Assembly: GCA_028023455.1 (NCBI GenBank)
Contig: JAQFVV010013318.1
Location: 48,501-112,500 of the forward strand
Source: Epiperipatus broadwayi
Taxonomy: Eukaryota; Onychophora; Udeonychophora; Euonychophora; Peripatidae
Reading direction: 5' to 3'
DNA: 64,000 bases
The stretch's first letter is position 1. Each line of letters starts with the position of its first letter. The notes under the pieces are model-generated. The model did no database searches and was not told the origin of the DNA. It worked only from the letters and a program-made list of their open reading frames with translations. This document shows, in pieces, positions 1 through 18,745 of this stretch. Both the position numbers and the translations under genes were made by a program.

Positions 1-252
1 GGTTAACTCCTTAAATTAAAAAGTGAATTCATGTTTATTTAAGTGAATTGCCTTGATAAAAAAGGAAAAGATTTTTAGTTATACTAACAGAGGGTTGTAT
101 TAAAGGTATTTATATGAACATTCATTTAAACATATTGTTATTTTCTCTTTATACTTAAAGTAATTTATCTTTAATACCATATATTATTTTATTTACATTT
201 TTAATTTTAAAGTGAGAAAAATCAATTTATAATCTTTTTTTTTCTTTTATAG
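1..252 (+). other. Probable 5' intron end of the protease gene
   Basis: AT-rich sequence with no reading frame of note. It ends in a strong pyrimidine tract followed by TTTTATAG at 245-252, a good 3' splice acceptor. I therefore infer that the first coding exon is preceded by an intron and that the 5' UTR exon and promoter lie upstream of the window. The acceptor is seen; the intron is inferred. Confidence 0.5.
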
Positions 253-257
253 AAAAT

Positions 258-315
258 ATGAAGTTCTTTTTATATTTCTATTTCGTACATTTCTTACTTT
301 GTGATTATGTAGTTG
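258..315 (+). CDS. Serine protease homologue, coding exon 1 (signal peptide)
   Basis: First coding exon of a secreted S1-family protease homologue. It encodes 19 residues plus one base: MKFFLYFYFVHFLLCDYVV, a Lys followed by a hydrophobic aromatic run, typical of a secretory signal peptide. The start ATG at 258 lies 5 nt after a candidate acceptor (251-252). The exon ends with G315 before a consensus donor GTAAGT (316-321), so it is phase 1. The next exon starts with exactly the two bases needed (TA), making Val20 and keeping the frame open into the protease domain. The frame runs on past the donor only into an (ATT)n array (poly-Tyr), which is not coding. The signal-peptide role is inferred from composition and from the perfect phase match. 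Confidence 0.72.
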
Positions 316-316
316 G

Positions 317-2449
<2,133 letters not shown>

Positions 2450-2468
<19 letters not shown>

Positions 2469-2470
2469 TG

Positions 2471-2563
<93 letters not shown>

Positions 2564-2565
2564 AC
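2450..2565 (+). repeat. RTE tail grading into (TTA)n array
   Basis: The 3' end of R1 is a TGA/ATG-type tail (TTGATGATGATGATAATGATG) that runs without a break into about 30 ATT/TTA units. This suggests the retrotransposon tail seeded or joined the microsatellite. Confidence 0.85.
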
Positions 2566-2637
2566 TATTATTATAATGTAAAATTTGTTTGTTTTATCGA
2601 AAATACCATTCAATTATTTGAGCAGGTGATAGGATGC

Positions 2638-2642
2638 GAGTA

Positions 2643-2676
<34 letters not shown>

Positions 2677-2681
2677 TACTC
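2638..2681. repeat. (TA)n inside a perfect palindrome
   Basis: GAGTAATG, then about 14 TA units, then CATTACTC: an 8-bp perfect inverted repeat bracketing the dinucleotide array. Immediately after it is a (TG)n tract (2684-2720). Confidence 0.9.
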
Positions 2682-2683
<2 letters not shown>

Positions 2684-2716
<33 letters not shown>

Positions 2717-2720
2717 TGTG
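2684..2720 (+). repeat. (TG)n microsatellite
   Basis: About 18 TG units with one TTTG interruption, directly beside the TA palindrome. Confidence 0.9.
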
Positions 2721-3235
2721 TCTTATTCAGTAACATCTGTTTTGGGTTGTCATACAGGTTAATATATAAATATTTATTCAGCCAATATATAATGATAGAA
2801 TTAACAGACTTTAAATTGCAACAGATAATTTAATTCTAATTGCATTATGTTTTTAAATTATTTTGTCAATGCTTAATCAATAGATATTGCTAATATTTCA
2901 TTTTATATTCAAATGGAGTCACTGTTCAATGTAAATAAGCAATATTATTTAGTTTTATTGTTCTAACTAGATTAATATAGTTTTACTTTGGATTTAATCG
3001 CAATAGTAATGCAAATGATAGCTTTTAATACTGCTGTGAAATAATGGATAAATTGAATTCTCTAATAGGTGGCCACTGTCTATTTATTTTTTAACTTTTC
3101 ACAATAGTACTACTGTTTTTTATATATTTTTGTATGGTAATTTAAATATTTTAGTTTTTTAAATGTTAAATTTAAGTCGGGCGTGAATGGCTATATAATT
3201 TTGTAAAGTTATATTAAGGGAGGGTAATCTTAATT

Positions 3236-3330
3236 TCGTAGTTGTATTGGCTCAATGGATTGGATATATTTGTATAATTAGTCGATGTAGTATGAGATCC
3301 GCTTTGGGCAGGATTGCATATATACGACAA
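3236..3330 (+). mobile_element. Degraded tRNA-derived SINE head
   Basis: A tRNA-like pol III promoter pair can be seen: an A-box-like TTGGCTCAATGG at 3247-3258 and a B-box-like GTATGAGATCC at 3290-3300, 32 bp apart, close to tRNA geometry. The body after it (to about 3500) is less AT-rich than the surroundings but I cannot place the 3' end. The rest of 2721-4672 shows no gene. Confidence 0.45.
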
Positions 3331-4672
3331 CACAAAATACTATACTGTCAGGAATGGACATCTGAACAATAAGTAGAATTAGAGAAGACATTGACTCTCC
3401 ACCAACAGGAATGTTACATCTGTTGGCAACTAGAACAATAAACAAAAACTCCATAGGAATGGACTGCAGTCTTCTGCCAACTTACAAACCCATCCACACA
3501 GATTTGTTTAAAAATGTTGGGTATAGATCGATTACATAGATTCCACGGTCAAAAACATTTCAAAATAAACATAAATGATCAAAATACAAAATTATTGATA
3601 CCGACAATCGCAGAGGGAAATTTATAAGTAACCCAATAGTATTCACCATAAAATACTTGCATTGTCACCAATAACTTAAAAGACATCTGAATAAATACAT
3701 TTTAGATACCGTACGGTATCATTATTTATCGAATGTCTATATATTTTGATCAAATATGAAAACCAAAATATAATTAACCACGAACGAATCCATGCAAGCA
3801 TCTATAAACAACTTAAATTTCATGCATTTAAATAATCTTTACAATAAGAAAAAAAAATGGAAATGATGTTTATCAATCGGAAAACATATAAAATTAAACA
3901 TTATTAATTTGATTTAAAAACTTACAAAAGTCAGATAAGACTCCGTTTTAACATTTAAGTTGGCTTGTTTATCAATTTATAAAACTTGACGAAAGTTCTT
4001 AATTGATTTTAATAATTGTTCATTTCATATAGCTTATGGTTCCTGTTTTTAATTCCCGTGATGCCTCCATTGGAAGATAATGTTCTGGAGATGGCAATAG
4101 CTGGTTCAAGGTATTCCAGTCTTTTCCTTTTTCTTTTTTAAATAGAGAGTGTGGTATGTGCGTCCTACCACAACTCTCAAACACACAACACTGGAACTCT
4201 CAGAAAAAACTGTATTTCCCTTTTTATATTAATCCACACGGATTCAATCAACAAAACGTCACTAATCCATCACTTTCGTTAGGATCCGAGCCAAGGCTTA
4301 GTGCTTCCATTGGTCAAGCTAAAATCTCTTTATTCTCTTATCTAATTTACTCTCTGACTTTTTAATTAGACAGCTTTTGGATAATTAATAAACAATCATT
4401 TCCGTTTACAGATTACAGGAATTAATTAATACCTGTTTTTATTTTTACTTATGTTATTTCTTTTTTAAATGATTTTTATATTTAAATCTTTTTTTATAAA
4501 AAAAATACATTCAAATACCTTTTTTTATTTATTAAAAAAAATATTTTTAAAGTTTAGCATCTGTGCGAATATATACGTTTAACAAACATTTTAATTTTAG
4601 CGTTTAGTTTTTTTTTTCTTTTTAATACACTTATTTTTATATGCGAACTTAAAAGTTTTTATTTCAATTTAA

Positions 4673-4726
4673 TGTAACGACATATTTATATATCGTTACA
4701 ATATATATATATATATATATATATAT
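4673..4726. repeat. Short inverted repeat plus (TA)n
   Basis: TGTAACGA at 4673-4680 and its complement TCGTTACA at 4693-4700 surround a TA-rich 12-nt loop. A (TA)n array follows directly (about 4701-4726). Confidence 0.8.
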
Positions 4727-5572
4727 TAAACATTAGTATGTGTTTGGTTTTAAATTATCAACCTTAAATAAACTTATTTCAAAAAGAAATTAATCCAAAT
4801 CATTGAAACTGTGTTCACATCAGAAAATAAAATCAAAATTGGTAATATAAATTTTAATATTGTTTTGTCAGTAATGATTAATAATATTTTTATAAAACCA
4901 TTAATCTATCTTTTTAAATATTAAAATGACAATCAATTATTAGAGAAGATTTTTGATAGTAATAAACATATATCCTATTAATATATTATGCATTATTAGA
5001 TTATCATTACATGTAAATCTAAAACAAGAGAAAACATTTTTTATTCAGTTCTGTTTACATTTTCCATAGACACCAGGGTTAATACAACAATATCTTGTAT
5101 TCACTATTTAGTCATTACTTACCAGTATTCCATATATATATATTTTATTATACAAAAAAAATATAGAATCATATACAACACATATTTATTTTTCATATTA
5201 CAAATACAATTCTTTCATTCTAACTCAAATTAAACAGTTTTAATATATTCTCATTATACTACACTGTAAATGTATTTTCATACTTATTTTTCCAATATAA
5301 TATTATACGAATAAAATAATAATTATTATTGCAATCTTAAACAATTAGCTGCATTATTTGTAATTAATTATTTTGAAAGTAGTAAAATAACACAATAACC
5401 ATATTGTTATCCAAACATAATGCTTTATTATTCATATACCCATTTAAAAATGAATAAACTTAATTCACAAACTTATACAATATAATGAATAATAAACAAT
5501 TTTATTTGAATATTATCATTGTCATAGAACACAATTCAATACATCAGAAGTTATAGTATCTGCAATCAAAAT
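4727..5572. other. Intron 1 sequence without recognisable features
   Basis: Very AT-rich sequence between the TA array and the microsatellite before exon 2. I see no open frame, SINE boxes or repeat unit here. Confidence 0.6.

Positions 5573-5629
<57 letters not shown>
5573..5629 (+). repeat. (CA)n(TA)n compound microsatellite at the exon 2 acceptor
   Basis: About 12 CA units then about 17 TA units. It ends only about 17 nt before the acceptor AG of exon 2 (5645-5646), replacing much of the usual branch-point and polypyrimidine region. Confidence 0.92.
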
Positions 5630-5630
<1 letters not shown>

Positions 5631-5646
5631 CAAATTACTATTTCAG

Positions 5647-5792
5647 TAACAAAATTTCGTCCCAAGTTTAAAAGCTCTATACCTAATACAATTTCACCCA
5701 TATCACATGCTGAATGTGGAAAGCTCCCTGTATTGAAATCAAAGCGTATGGTTGGAGGACAATTAGTTAATGAAGGAGGAGCACCTTGGATG
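5647..5792 (+). CDS. Serine protease homologue, coding exon 2 (pro-segment and N-terminus of S1 domain)
   Basis: Continues exon 1 in frame (phase 1 in, phase 0 out). Residues 20-53 are a short pro-segment with no clip-like cysteine pattern. Cys43 in AECGKLPV is placed like the Cys1 of chymotrypsin that ties the pro-peptide to the catalytic domain (its partner would be Cys163 in exon 4). The activation site is KSKR53 | MVGG, with Met in place of the usual Ile or Val at the new N-terminus. GGQLVNEGGAPWM matches the start of the S1 fold (GG..A..G..PW). Acceptor TTTCAG at 5641-5646; donor GTAATT from 5793. The split after PWM and before VSLQ continues exactly in exon 3. It is flanked on both sides by CA/TA microsatellites. 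Confidence 0.85.
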
Positions 5793-5863
5793 GTAATTTT
5801 ATTCACTTTAATTTTAACTTAATGTATTTGTGAATTATTTTTAAATATGTAAAAATTTAAATT

Positions 5864-5864
5864 T

Positions 5865-5951
<87 letters not shown>
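5864..5951 (+). repeat. (AC)n(AT)n(AG)n compound microsatellite
   Basis: Three pure dinucleotide blocks in a row: AC about 5864-5889, AT 5889-5930, AG 5931-5951. It begins about 70 nt downstream of the exon 2 donor. Confidence 0.95.
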
Positions 5952-6056
5952 TCTGTGGATGGCTTGTGTGACCAAGTCGAAACGTCATTATATTAATATT
6001 AAAAGTTTTTAACATGGATAAACCCGCAAAAAGTGTATTATATATATATAGTGCCC
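5952..6056 (+). mobile_element. Possible Penelope-like element 3' UTR remnant
   Basis: Contains AAGTCGAAACGTC and ends in a TA run followed by TAGTGCCC. A CGAAA-type motif in a similar place is seen downstream of the GIY-YIG frame of the Penelope-like copies at 14.4-16.1 kb in this window, and TATATAGTGCCC recurs at the 25.7-kb TA palindrome. Assignment is by resemblance only. Confidence 0.3.
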
Positions 6057-10233
<4,177 letters not shown>

Positions 10234-11689
10234 GTACGTTTTCTGATCTATGTTTCAATAGTTGTTTTTTTAATAAAAAAAGAAGCCAAGTTAAATAATA
10301 GTTAAAGGTATAATATATTTTAAATACATAAAAATAAATGTAATTTAATCATAAGATTGATCACAAAGGGATCAATAAATTGTATTGTTTTATTACTACT
10401 ACTTTAAGTCAGAATGAAGACTTAACTAGGTTTCAATTAAAAAATGTATAACGATGCAAATTTAGGATGCAAAATATGTAAATATTCTAAATAAATTGTT
10501 ATTTTGTTTTAGTGTTATAACAAAACTTTGTTAAATTTGTTTTTCAAAAATTTGTGTTCTGGTTATTTCTTTTTCCCATCATAATGCATCTAAAACACAG
10601 AGTCATTGAATCAAATAATATTTTTTACACAGAAATAAAGAATTATTTTAAGAATTCAAATGAATAAACTTAAAGGTGCAATGCAAAATGATGGTAATTA
10701 AAAAAAAAATTACAGTTTTATTTGGTACGAATTAAACTTTTGCTGTTATGAGAAGAGGAGGGTAAAATATTTTATAGAATATATATTTTCTTTACTGAAT
10801 CCAATAACCTATGTTAAACAATCCTACTATAAGAATGATTTAGACTTCATTATATATGATAAGAATTATATGAAATATAATATACTCTAAATGACTGTGT
10901 AAATCTTTTTTTTTTTTGTTAATTTTAAAAATGAAAATTATGAAACATGAACAAATATTTAGTTAACTAGATAAAATATATATTGCTTGAGTTTTTAAAC
11001 CAATATCCCACCATGTAAATTTGCATAATCCAAGTATATTTTTATCTATTTTGTTATAGTTAAAGATCTTTATTATTTTTTTTTTGCAATTATATGAAAA
11101 ATTATCACCATTTTTTTCCATGTTGTATGGCATTTTGTTTATTAATAATTTATTATCTTAAGAAAATTCTTGACCAGTTTCATTTGACTTAACATTCCAA
11201 GTTGCCTTTTTTTTTGTTATCCCTCAAATCATCTTTCTCACTTTACTGAACATGAAATTGTTTTTTTACCTAATATTTTTTTCCCATTTTCATGCTTACT
11301 TTTATTCAGGGCTTGATTTATTGAAGTATTTGATCTTGAATGTGTTGTAATCATATTTATATTCCAGATATTTGTTTTATTATTAGACATTTCTGGAATA
11401 GTAATTTGTTCTAGTTTAAGTCATTCATCATTATATGCTTTTTTTATTTTCATAAATGATTGTATTCTAAGTGTTAACAATGTGTGATATTGTCAGAAAT
11501 TTGTCCGATTCAAATCATATTTGTTACTTGACTGAAGGTTTGTAATGTTGCTATATTATAAGATGTGATATGTTGGACTATTTCCATCTGTCATGAGTTA
11601 ATGTTAAATGTATAAAAAAATGTAAACATTATTTAAACTTTCCAAGTACAAACAACTTGTTATTAATAACACACAAATAGACAATACAG
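10234..11689. other. Intron 2, AT-rich, no gene seen
   Basis: No coding signature or repeat structure beyond scattered T runs. Confidence 0.6.
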
Positions 11690-11862
11690 GTTTTTAATTA
11701 CACAACGTTTCGAGTAGTAGTATTCTCCACTCTTTTCTAGGTGTTGCTGGCCTATATGCACAGTGACTATCTTCACTTAGAAGTTGAATTCGAACCTTTA
11801 GATTATTGAATATCGAATTTAAGGCAAACACTCAACCAACTTATCTACCCACTGTTGTATGT
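11690..11862 (-). mobile_element. tRNA-derived SINE, minus strand
   Basis: Read on the minus strand: an A-box-like GTAGATAAGTTGG (about 11836-11848) and an excellent B-box GGTTCGAATTC (11786-11796). Past a short body it ends in ACTCGAAACGTTGTG and AT-rich sequence. The 3' portion resembles the CGAAACG-type 3' ends seen in Penelope-like elements rather than the TGATGATG tail of the local RTEs. The B-box is direct evidence of a tRNA-derived pol III head; the body family is unknown to me. Confidence 0.6.
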
Positions 11863-12480
11863 AATAACTTGAGAATTTGTCATTGCGAAATCTAGAGCAA
11901 CACAGTGTGTTTGTTTATACATGCAAACTATATTTTTCTCTATAAAGTTATCTATTAATTTCCTTAGTTCCATTTTATTCTGAGTATATTTTTAGCAAAA
12001 TACTGAGAAAGAAAAATGTAGTAAAAGTTCAACTCCTGTGTCAACAATACTAGATTATTTATTATATTTTGGAAAAAATATTTCAAATATCTATTAAAAT
12101 TAATGGAAGTTGAGCATTTTAGCTCTAATAATTAGTAATAACAGTTAAATTGTTTATCTTCAAAATCAGATATTTAACATACTTTTTTAAACTATAGACT
12201 TCTTCCCATAAAGGTGAAATACAATAATGAAAAGCAAAAGAGTGTCTTGACCAGTACTGATTTATAAATTAATATAAAATATATCACATGTTTTTTTTAT
12301 AATTTCTTTTTAAGCATAAATAATGGAAATCAATCATTACAAATTAATTATTCTTTCTAAGGGTGGTATTAATGGTTTATAGAGCTAAATTGAATTTGGC
12401 AATAAAAACAAAGATACCATATAAGTGTTCAAAATAAGAGTCATAGATCACATGACCCTTTCTCTTAAGCTTGTAAGTTA

Positions 12481-12558
12481 TAAACAATGAAGATTGCCAA
12501 TTCCTCTACAAGCGTTTATCATAAAGTTTGTACAGGAATTGGCATTCCTCATTGTTTA
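12481..12558 (+). ncRNA. MicroRNA-like hairpin candidate
   Basis: A 30-nt arm (12481-12510) pairs with 12529-12558 across an 18-nt loop. Only three positions are unpaired (A-C, U-U, C-C), giving 27 base pairs. Arm starts are TAAACAATGAAG and TGTACAGGAATTGG. A further AGTTATA / TATAACT pair lies outside after a small bulge. Arm length, loop size and scattered mismatches fit a pre-miRNA in an intron. It could instead be a small foldback transposon. No expression evidence is available; strand is arbitrary. Confidence 0.4.
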
Positions 12559-14400
<1,842 letters not shown>

Positions 14401-15258
14401 CAAAATACAGTACAATTTATATAAATTATATTCTTTTAGAAGTACTTTCGACTATACACTTTGTAGTCTTTATCAACTATATAACGTTGAATAATCAAAA
14501 CAAGACAACCCTTAACAATACCCATGGTTCAATTCAGATTTCCCACAATTCTGTTATCTTAACATTTGATGACTGGCGATTCATTAACATTTGACGATTT
14601 CTTGAAATCAACATAGCCTCTTTTATTTTACATTTATTATGACAACGTTCAATTTGAATAATTTTCATATATTTATAATCAAATTTAAATCCATATTGAC
14701 AAGATTTATTATGATCAAATATAACAGATGATGAAGGTTTATTTACATCTGTTCCATATTGATTTTCTTTTTGAATTCTATTATATAAAAGCATATGTTA
14801 TTTTATTCTCTTCTCAAATGTACACTTAGATTCACCAATGTATTGTACGCTGCATCCACATATCAATCTATATATAATAGAATTTTGATCTTTGAATTTT
14901 GAATTTTAGAATTATTAAGCAATCTATTTATTTTATTTGTAGAGAAAAAAGCAATATGACACAAAACATTAAAAATTTTCCTAATAAACTTGACCTGCTC
15001 ATCTGATATAAATGGCATTGAAATCCATTTCATTTTGATATTTTTATTTTTAATTTTATTATAGTGTTGATTTCTTTTAAATCCTTTAATAATATTAACA
15101 ATTGCATTTTTTATAATAACCAATTTTCAACAAGTCATTAACAAATAAATGTACATTTTTAATTTTATCACTAGAATATTTGCATAATTTTTCATTTCGA
15201 AATAAGAATGATTTCAATCCAGACAGCTTATGACACATAGGTACATGTGATTCATTCG
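14401..15258 (-). mobile_element. Penelope-like element, left (minus) copy, 5'-truncated
   Basis: Minus-strand copy carrying the end of the RT region (SGLKSFLFRNEKLCKYSS, thumb-like) and the C-terminal GIY-YIG endonuclease region in two frames (14863-15123, 14534-14794). Compared with the right copy it lacks about 5 nt at the GIY-YIG entry (near 14890), which breaks the frame. The 3' UTR includes TATAGTCGAAAGTAC. It forms an inverted pair with 15259-16064, with arms of about 804 bp and a 54-bp spacer (15205-15258). Confidence 0.8.
14534..15123 (-). pseudogene. Frameshifted GIY-YIG endonuclease region of a Penelope-like element
   Basis: Two frames (14863-15123 then 14534-14794) match the two halves of the right-hand 193-codon frame almost residue for residue, e.g. 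SDEQVKFIRKI, then MLLYNRIQKENQYG, KPSSSVIFDHNKSCQYGF and [13 protein letters not shown]. The GIY-YIG core between them is lost to a small deletion. Not translatable as one protein. Confidence 0.8.
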
Positions 15259-16064
15259 TATTTCGAAATGAAAAATAATGCAAATATTCTAGTGATAAAA
15301 TTAAAAATGTACATTTATTTGTTAATGACTTGTTGAAAATTGGTTATTATAAAAATGCAATTGTTAATATTATTAAAGGATTTAAAAGAAATCAACACTA
15401 TAATAAAATTAAAAATAAAAATATCAAAATGAAATGGATTTCAATGCCATTTATATCAGATGAGCAGGTCAAGTTTATTAGGAAAATTTATAATGGTTTG
15501 TGTCATATTGCTTTTTTCTCTACAAATAACATAAATAGATTGCTTAATAATTCTAAAATTCAAAATTCAAAGTTTAATCAAAATTCTATTATATATAGAT
15601 TGATATGTGGAAGTGGCATACAATACATTGGTGAATCTAAGTGTACATTTGAGAAGAGAATAAAAGAACATATGCTTTTATATAATAGAATTCAAAAAGA
15701 AAATCAATATGGAACAGATGTAAATAAACCTTCATCATCTGTTATATTTGATCATAATAAATCTTGTCAATATGGATTTAAATTTGATTATAAAAATATG
15801 AAAATTATTCAAATTGAACGTTGTCATAATAAATGTAAAATAAAAGAGGCTATGTTGATTTCAAGAAATCGTCAAATATTAATGAATGCCAGTCATCAAA
15901 TGTTAAAATAACAGAATTGTGGGAAATCTGAATTGAACCATGGGTATTGTTAAGGGTTGTCTCATTTTGATTATTCAACGTTATATAGTTGATAAAGACT
16001 ACAAAGTGTATAGTCGAAAGTACTTCTAAAAGAATATAATTTATATAAATTGTACTGTATTTTG
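15259..16064 (+). mobile_element. Penelope-like element, right (plus) copy, 5'-truncated
   Basis: Starts at TATTTCGAAATGAA, the exact complement of the inner end of the left copy. It runs through a stop-containing RT end, the GIY-YIG frame (15330-15911) and a 3' UTR ending at TACTGTATTTTG, followed by TA-rich sequence. Penelope-like elements combine RT with a C-terminal GIY-YIG nuclease; only the C-terminal part is present. Confidence 0.82.
15330..15911 (+). CDS. GIY-YIG endonuclease domain of a Penelope-like element (fragment)
   Basis: A 193-codon open frame. Residues about 1-90 are the RT-to-endonuclease connector. The GIY-YIG core follows: GIQYIG (96-101), Arg110 in FEKRIKEH with His114, then SSSVIFDH, and Glu173 in KIKEAMLI as the likely catalytic Glu. 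In the family this nuclease nicks target DNA for reverse transcription. The RT domain upstream is absent or broken, so the fragment is probably not active; the true start codon is lost. It is the better-preserved arm of the inverted pair. Confidence 0.75.
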   Translation: MLKIGYYKNAIVNIIKGFKRNQHYNKIKNKNIKMKWISMPFISDEQVKFIRKIYNGLCHIAFFSTNNINRLLNNSKIQNSKFNQNSIIYRLICGSGIQYIGESKCTFEKRIKEHMLLYNRIQKENQYGTDVNKPSSSVIFDHNKSCQYGFKFDYKNMKIIQIERCHNKCKIKEAMLISRNRQILMNASHQMLK

Positions 16065-16118
16065 ATATATATATTGATTTGTATATTACATATATTGTGA
16101 AACGAATACAGATATCAA

Positions 16119-16120
<2 letters not shown>

Positions 16121-16164
<44 letters not shown>
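16121..16164. repeat. (TA)n array after the right Penelope-like copy
   Basis: About 21 TA units, followed by CATACATATTGTAAC. TA arrays thus border both outer ends of the inverted Penelope-like pair. Confidence 0.92.
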
Positions 16165-16168
<4 letters not shown>

Positions 16169-17572
16169 CATATTGTAACAGTCATATTTGAACATTCAAA
16201 CAACAAAATCCAGAGTTTTGGTAAATTATACCAAGGCTGATCTAGATGAGGGATTGAGACAAAATCCGACTGCACTTCAAGCTCTTCACCAACACTCCCT
16301 GACTTACTACCTTATGAATGACATATATGAGGTCACAGTCATAATCTCAATTTCCATGCCAGCAGTAGTAAAGGGTGAAGCGAGAGACTCGAGAATAATT
16401 AAGTAATTGATTGATAAATTAACCAAACACACACGCACAACTTATGTCTGATTATCTAATGCATATATTAATAATTATGGATGGTGATTTAATATAAACA
16501 AAGTGAATAATACTACAGACTTTAATATGTTTTAAAATTATTTAATAATGACAAAACACAAACAATAACAATTAAAGGTACTGCATATTCCACTCGCAGG
16601 TGGGATGGTGAAAATACGAACTACACATTCTGTAATCAATTGTACTTAACGATCATAATTTTAATTACAGCATTTATACATTAATAGTTATTTCTATGTC
16701 TACACCGATGCCTAAATTATGCTCTGCCATTCCTACTAGGGTGTTAAGGGTTAAATTTTAAGAGAGTGTTAACTTTATACAATGTGTACTTAAATTTATT
16801 ATTATGTGATGCACAGTAATTGCACTCTTTATGTAGATATCATTAGATAAACTAGATCTGAGGTTCAGATCAATGCTGAACAATTAATATAACAGCAGGT
16901 GAACTGGCGTTTTTTAGCCTAACTTCTGAGGCTACGGTGCTACACAAATTACATCAAAGGTGCAGCTTGAATGTGTCTTTACTCGTGATATTCAATAACG
17001 TTTAATTGGTTCTCAGCTACTGATTGCTTGCTATATGGAACATTTAGTTCAGGTGATCAAACAGCCTTAATGTACGATGTTGGATTCCGGTGTTCCAGTT
17101 CTGAAGGAGGTAATGTGAATGACTCTTAAAATAATTATCCCATTCAAGAGAGAGGGCTGTCTGACCTAGGGATGATAAGATTGTCCTTAAAACCTAATCT
17201 TATCTTAATAATTATATGATAGCAAGGCGGAATGCACCACAGTGCTTCGTAAAAGCTGATTCACAACACTTTCTACATATTAATCATTACAGTTAGTAAA
17301 GCACAAAATCTATAGTTTCTCCTGCAAAAGTACCCATGCTTGTTAGTTAAATAAGCACTGAAACTGTGCTAAAGAGGACTTTCTTAAAATGATCTAGTTT
17401 ACCAATTAACTACATATTCTATGAAATAAATTAACAGGGTCTAAAGCATATCTGGGACTTAAACTTGGTTAACTACTGAACATGCCTTAAATTATCACTC
17501 TCTTGTATTTAATTAATCAGACCTTTTAATAAGCAACATATATGCAATATTAAGCTAAACATAGCAGCTCAA

Positions 17573-17614
<42 letters not shown>

Positions 17615-18446
17615 CATATATATATATATATCAGTATATGTGTGTGAAAAGAGTTAAAAAATATATATATATATATCAGAGTAGGTTTCAGAACAGAGTT
17701 CTATAAATATGCCAAACAGCATACATTAATTTACTTGAGAACAAAAATATCTCTTTAGGTTTATAATAATTAATAATCTCTATAATAAACTCATGTATTT
17801 TTTTTTATTTTTGTTTTTCATTTTGTATATTTTTTATGATATGTCATTATATGTATTTGTTGTTTTTGTTTTTTTTTATTTTCCAACATACTTGTATATT
17901 TTTTAATTACTTTTCTAAAGATTGTAATTTTATTCCATAAGCAAGTAATGTTAATTGCTTTTGCAAAAATCTGATCAAAAGCAAAAGGTTTGATAATGCT
18001 ATAATTAAACTGTTATCTCTTTAAAAAAAATTCTTTTGAATTGATTTTGTAAGCAAGTGGTCTGGGTTATTCAAGATGGATGTCAAACTTAAAATGTAGA
18101 ATTTAATCAGAAAAATATAAAGGGATGTTTGCAATCTAAGTGATAAGCTAAATTAAAAGGATTGGCTGATTCATTCTTCTCAGATGGATATCTGAATTGG
18201 TTCTCATTAGTGGGATTGATAGTGCTGTGGGATTCAATCTTTCTTTGGCAGCCATTCTGGGCAAGTCATTCTTTTTTGTGGCTCCAGAATTATCCAAGCA
18301 ACAAGCTACTTAGATATTCATTTACAAATAGGACTATTAGTGACATTCTTAAGAACAAATCCATTATACATTTCTTTTAAGAACTCTTGTCTTTGTGGAT
18401 TCGAGTAACCCTTGGGGACAGCTTATGAAACTTTTGTTAATAATCC

Positions 18447-18450
<4 letters not shown>
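16165..18450. other. Intron 2, mixed repeats, no gene seen
   Basis: 16.2-17.5 kb is less AT-rich than its surroundings and may be an unrecognised transposon; the frame at 16188-16406 has no known motif. (TA)n arrays lie at about 17576-17611, 17617-17632 and 17661-17676. 18.16-18.38 kb has an open frame rich in Trp and Phe with no motif I know. Confidence 0.45.
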
Positions 18451-18478
<28 letters not shown>

Positions 18479-18491
18479 GGATTCATATCTT

Positions 18492-18527
<36 letters not shown>

Positions 18528-18542
18528 AAAAGAAGATATGAA
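18451..18542. repeat. (TA)n arrays with a 13-bp inverted repeat
   Basis: TA array at 18451-18478. Then TTCATATCTTCTT (18482-18494) and its exact complement AAGAAGATATGAA (18530-18542) enclose a second TA array. Same architecture as at 2.6, 25.7 and 53.6 kb. Confidence 0.9.
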
Positions 18543-18559
18543 GCAATATACTAGAGATT

Positions 18560-18745
18560 CCAGCAAAATTATCGTGGGGTAGACAACTAGCCAAGTGCAC
18601 CGCCCTTTCTCTGTCCCAAGCTGCCAAGATGTGACCATGCCAATTCCAGCCGCCCATGATCATGACAAATGCTGCCTTGCTAAATGGATGAAATCTTCAC
18701 CATGCAGCCAGTTAACTTGAAGCCCACTAAAGAGACCAGAGGAGA
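18560..18745. other. GC-richer island of unknown origin
   Basis: About 185 bp near 45-50% GC inside intron at about 25% GC. A plus-strand frame of roughly 45 codons through it contains CCLAKW and ends in TGA. No acceptor/donor pair of quality was found, so I do not call an exon. It could be a fragment of a transposon or an inserted retrocopy. Confidence 0.4.

Noticed and set aside
18162-18380. 72-codon hydrophobic frame
   Set aside because: No homology that I can recognise; intronic position and flanking repeats make chance more likely.
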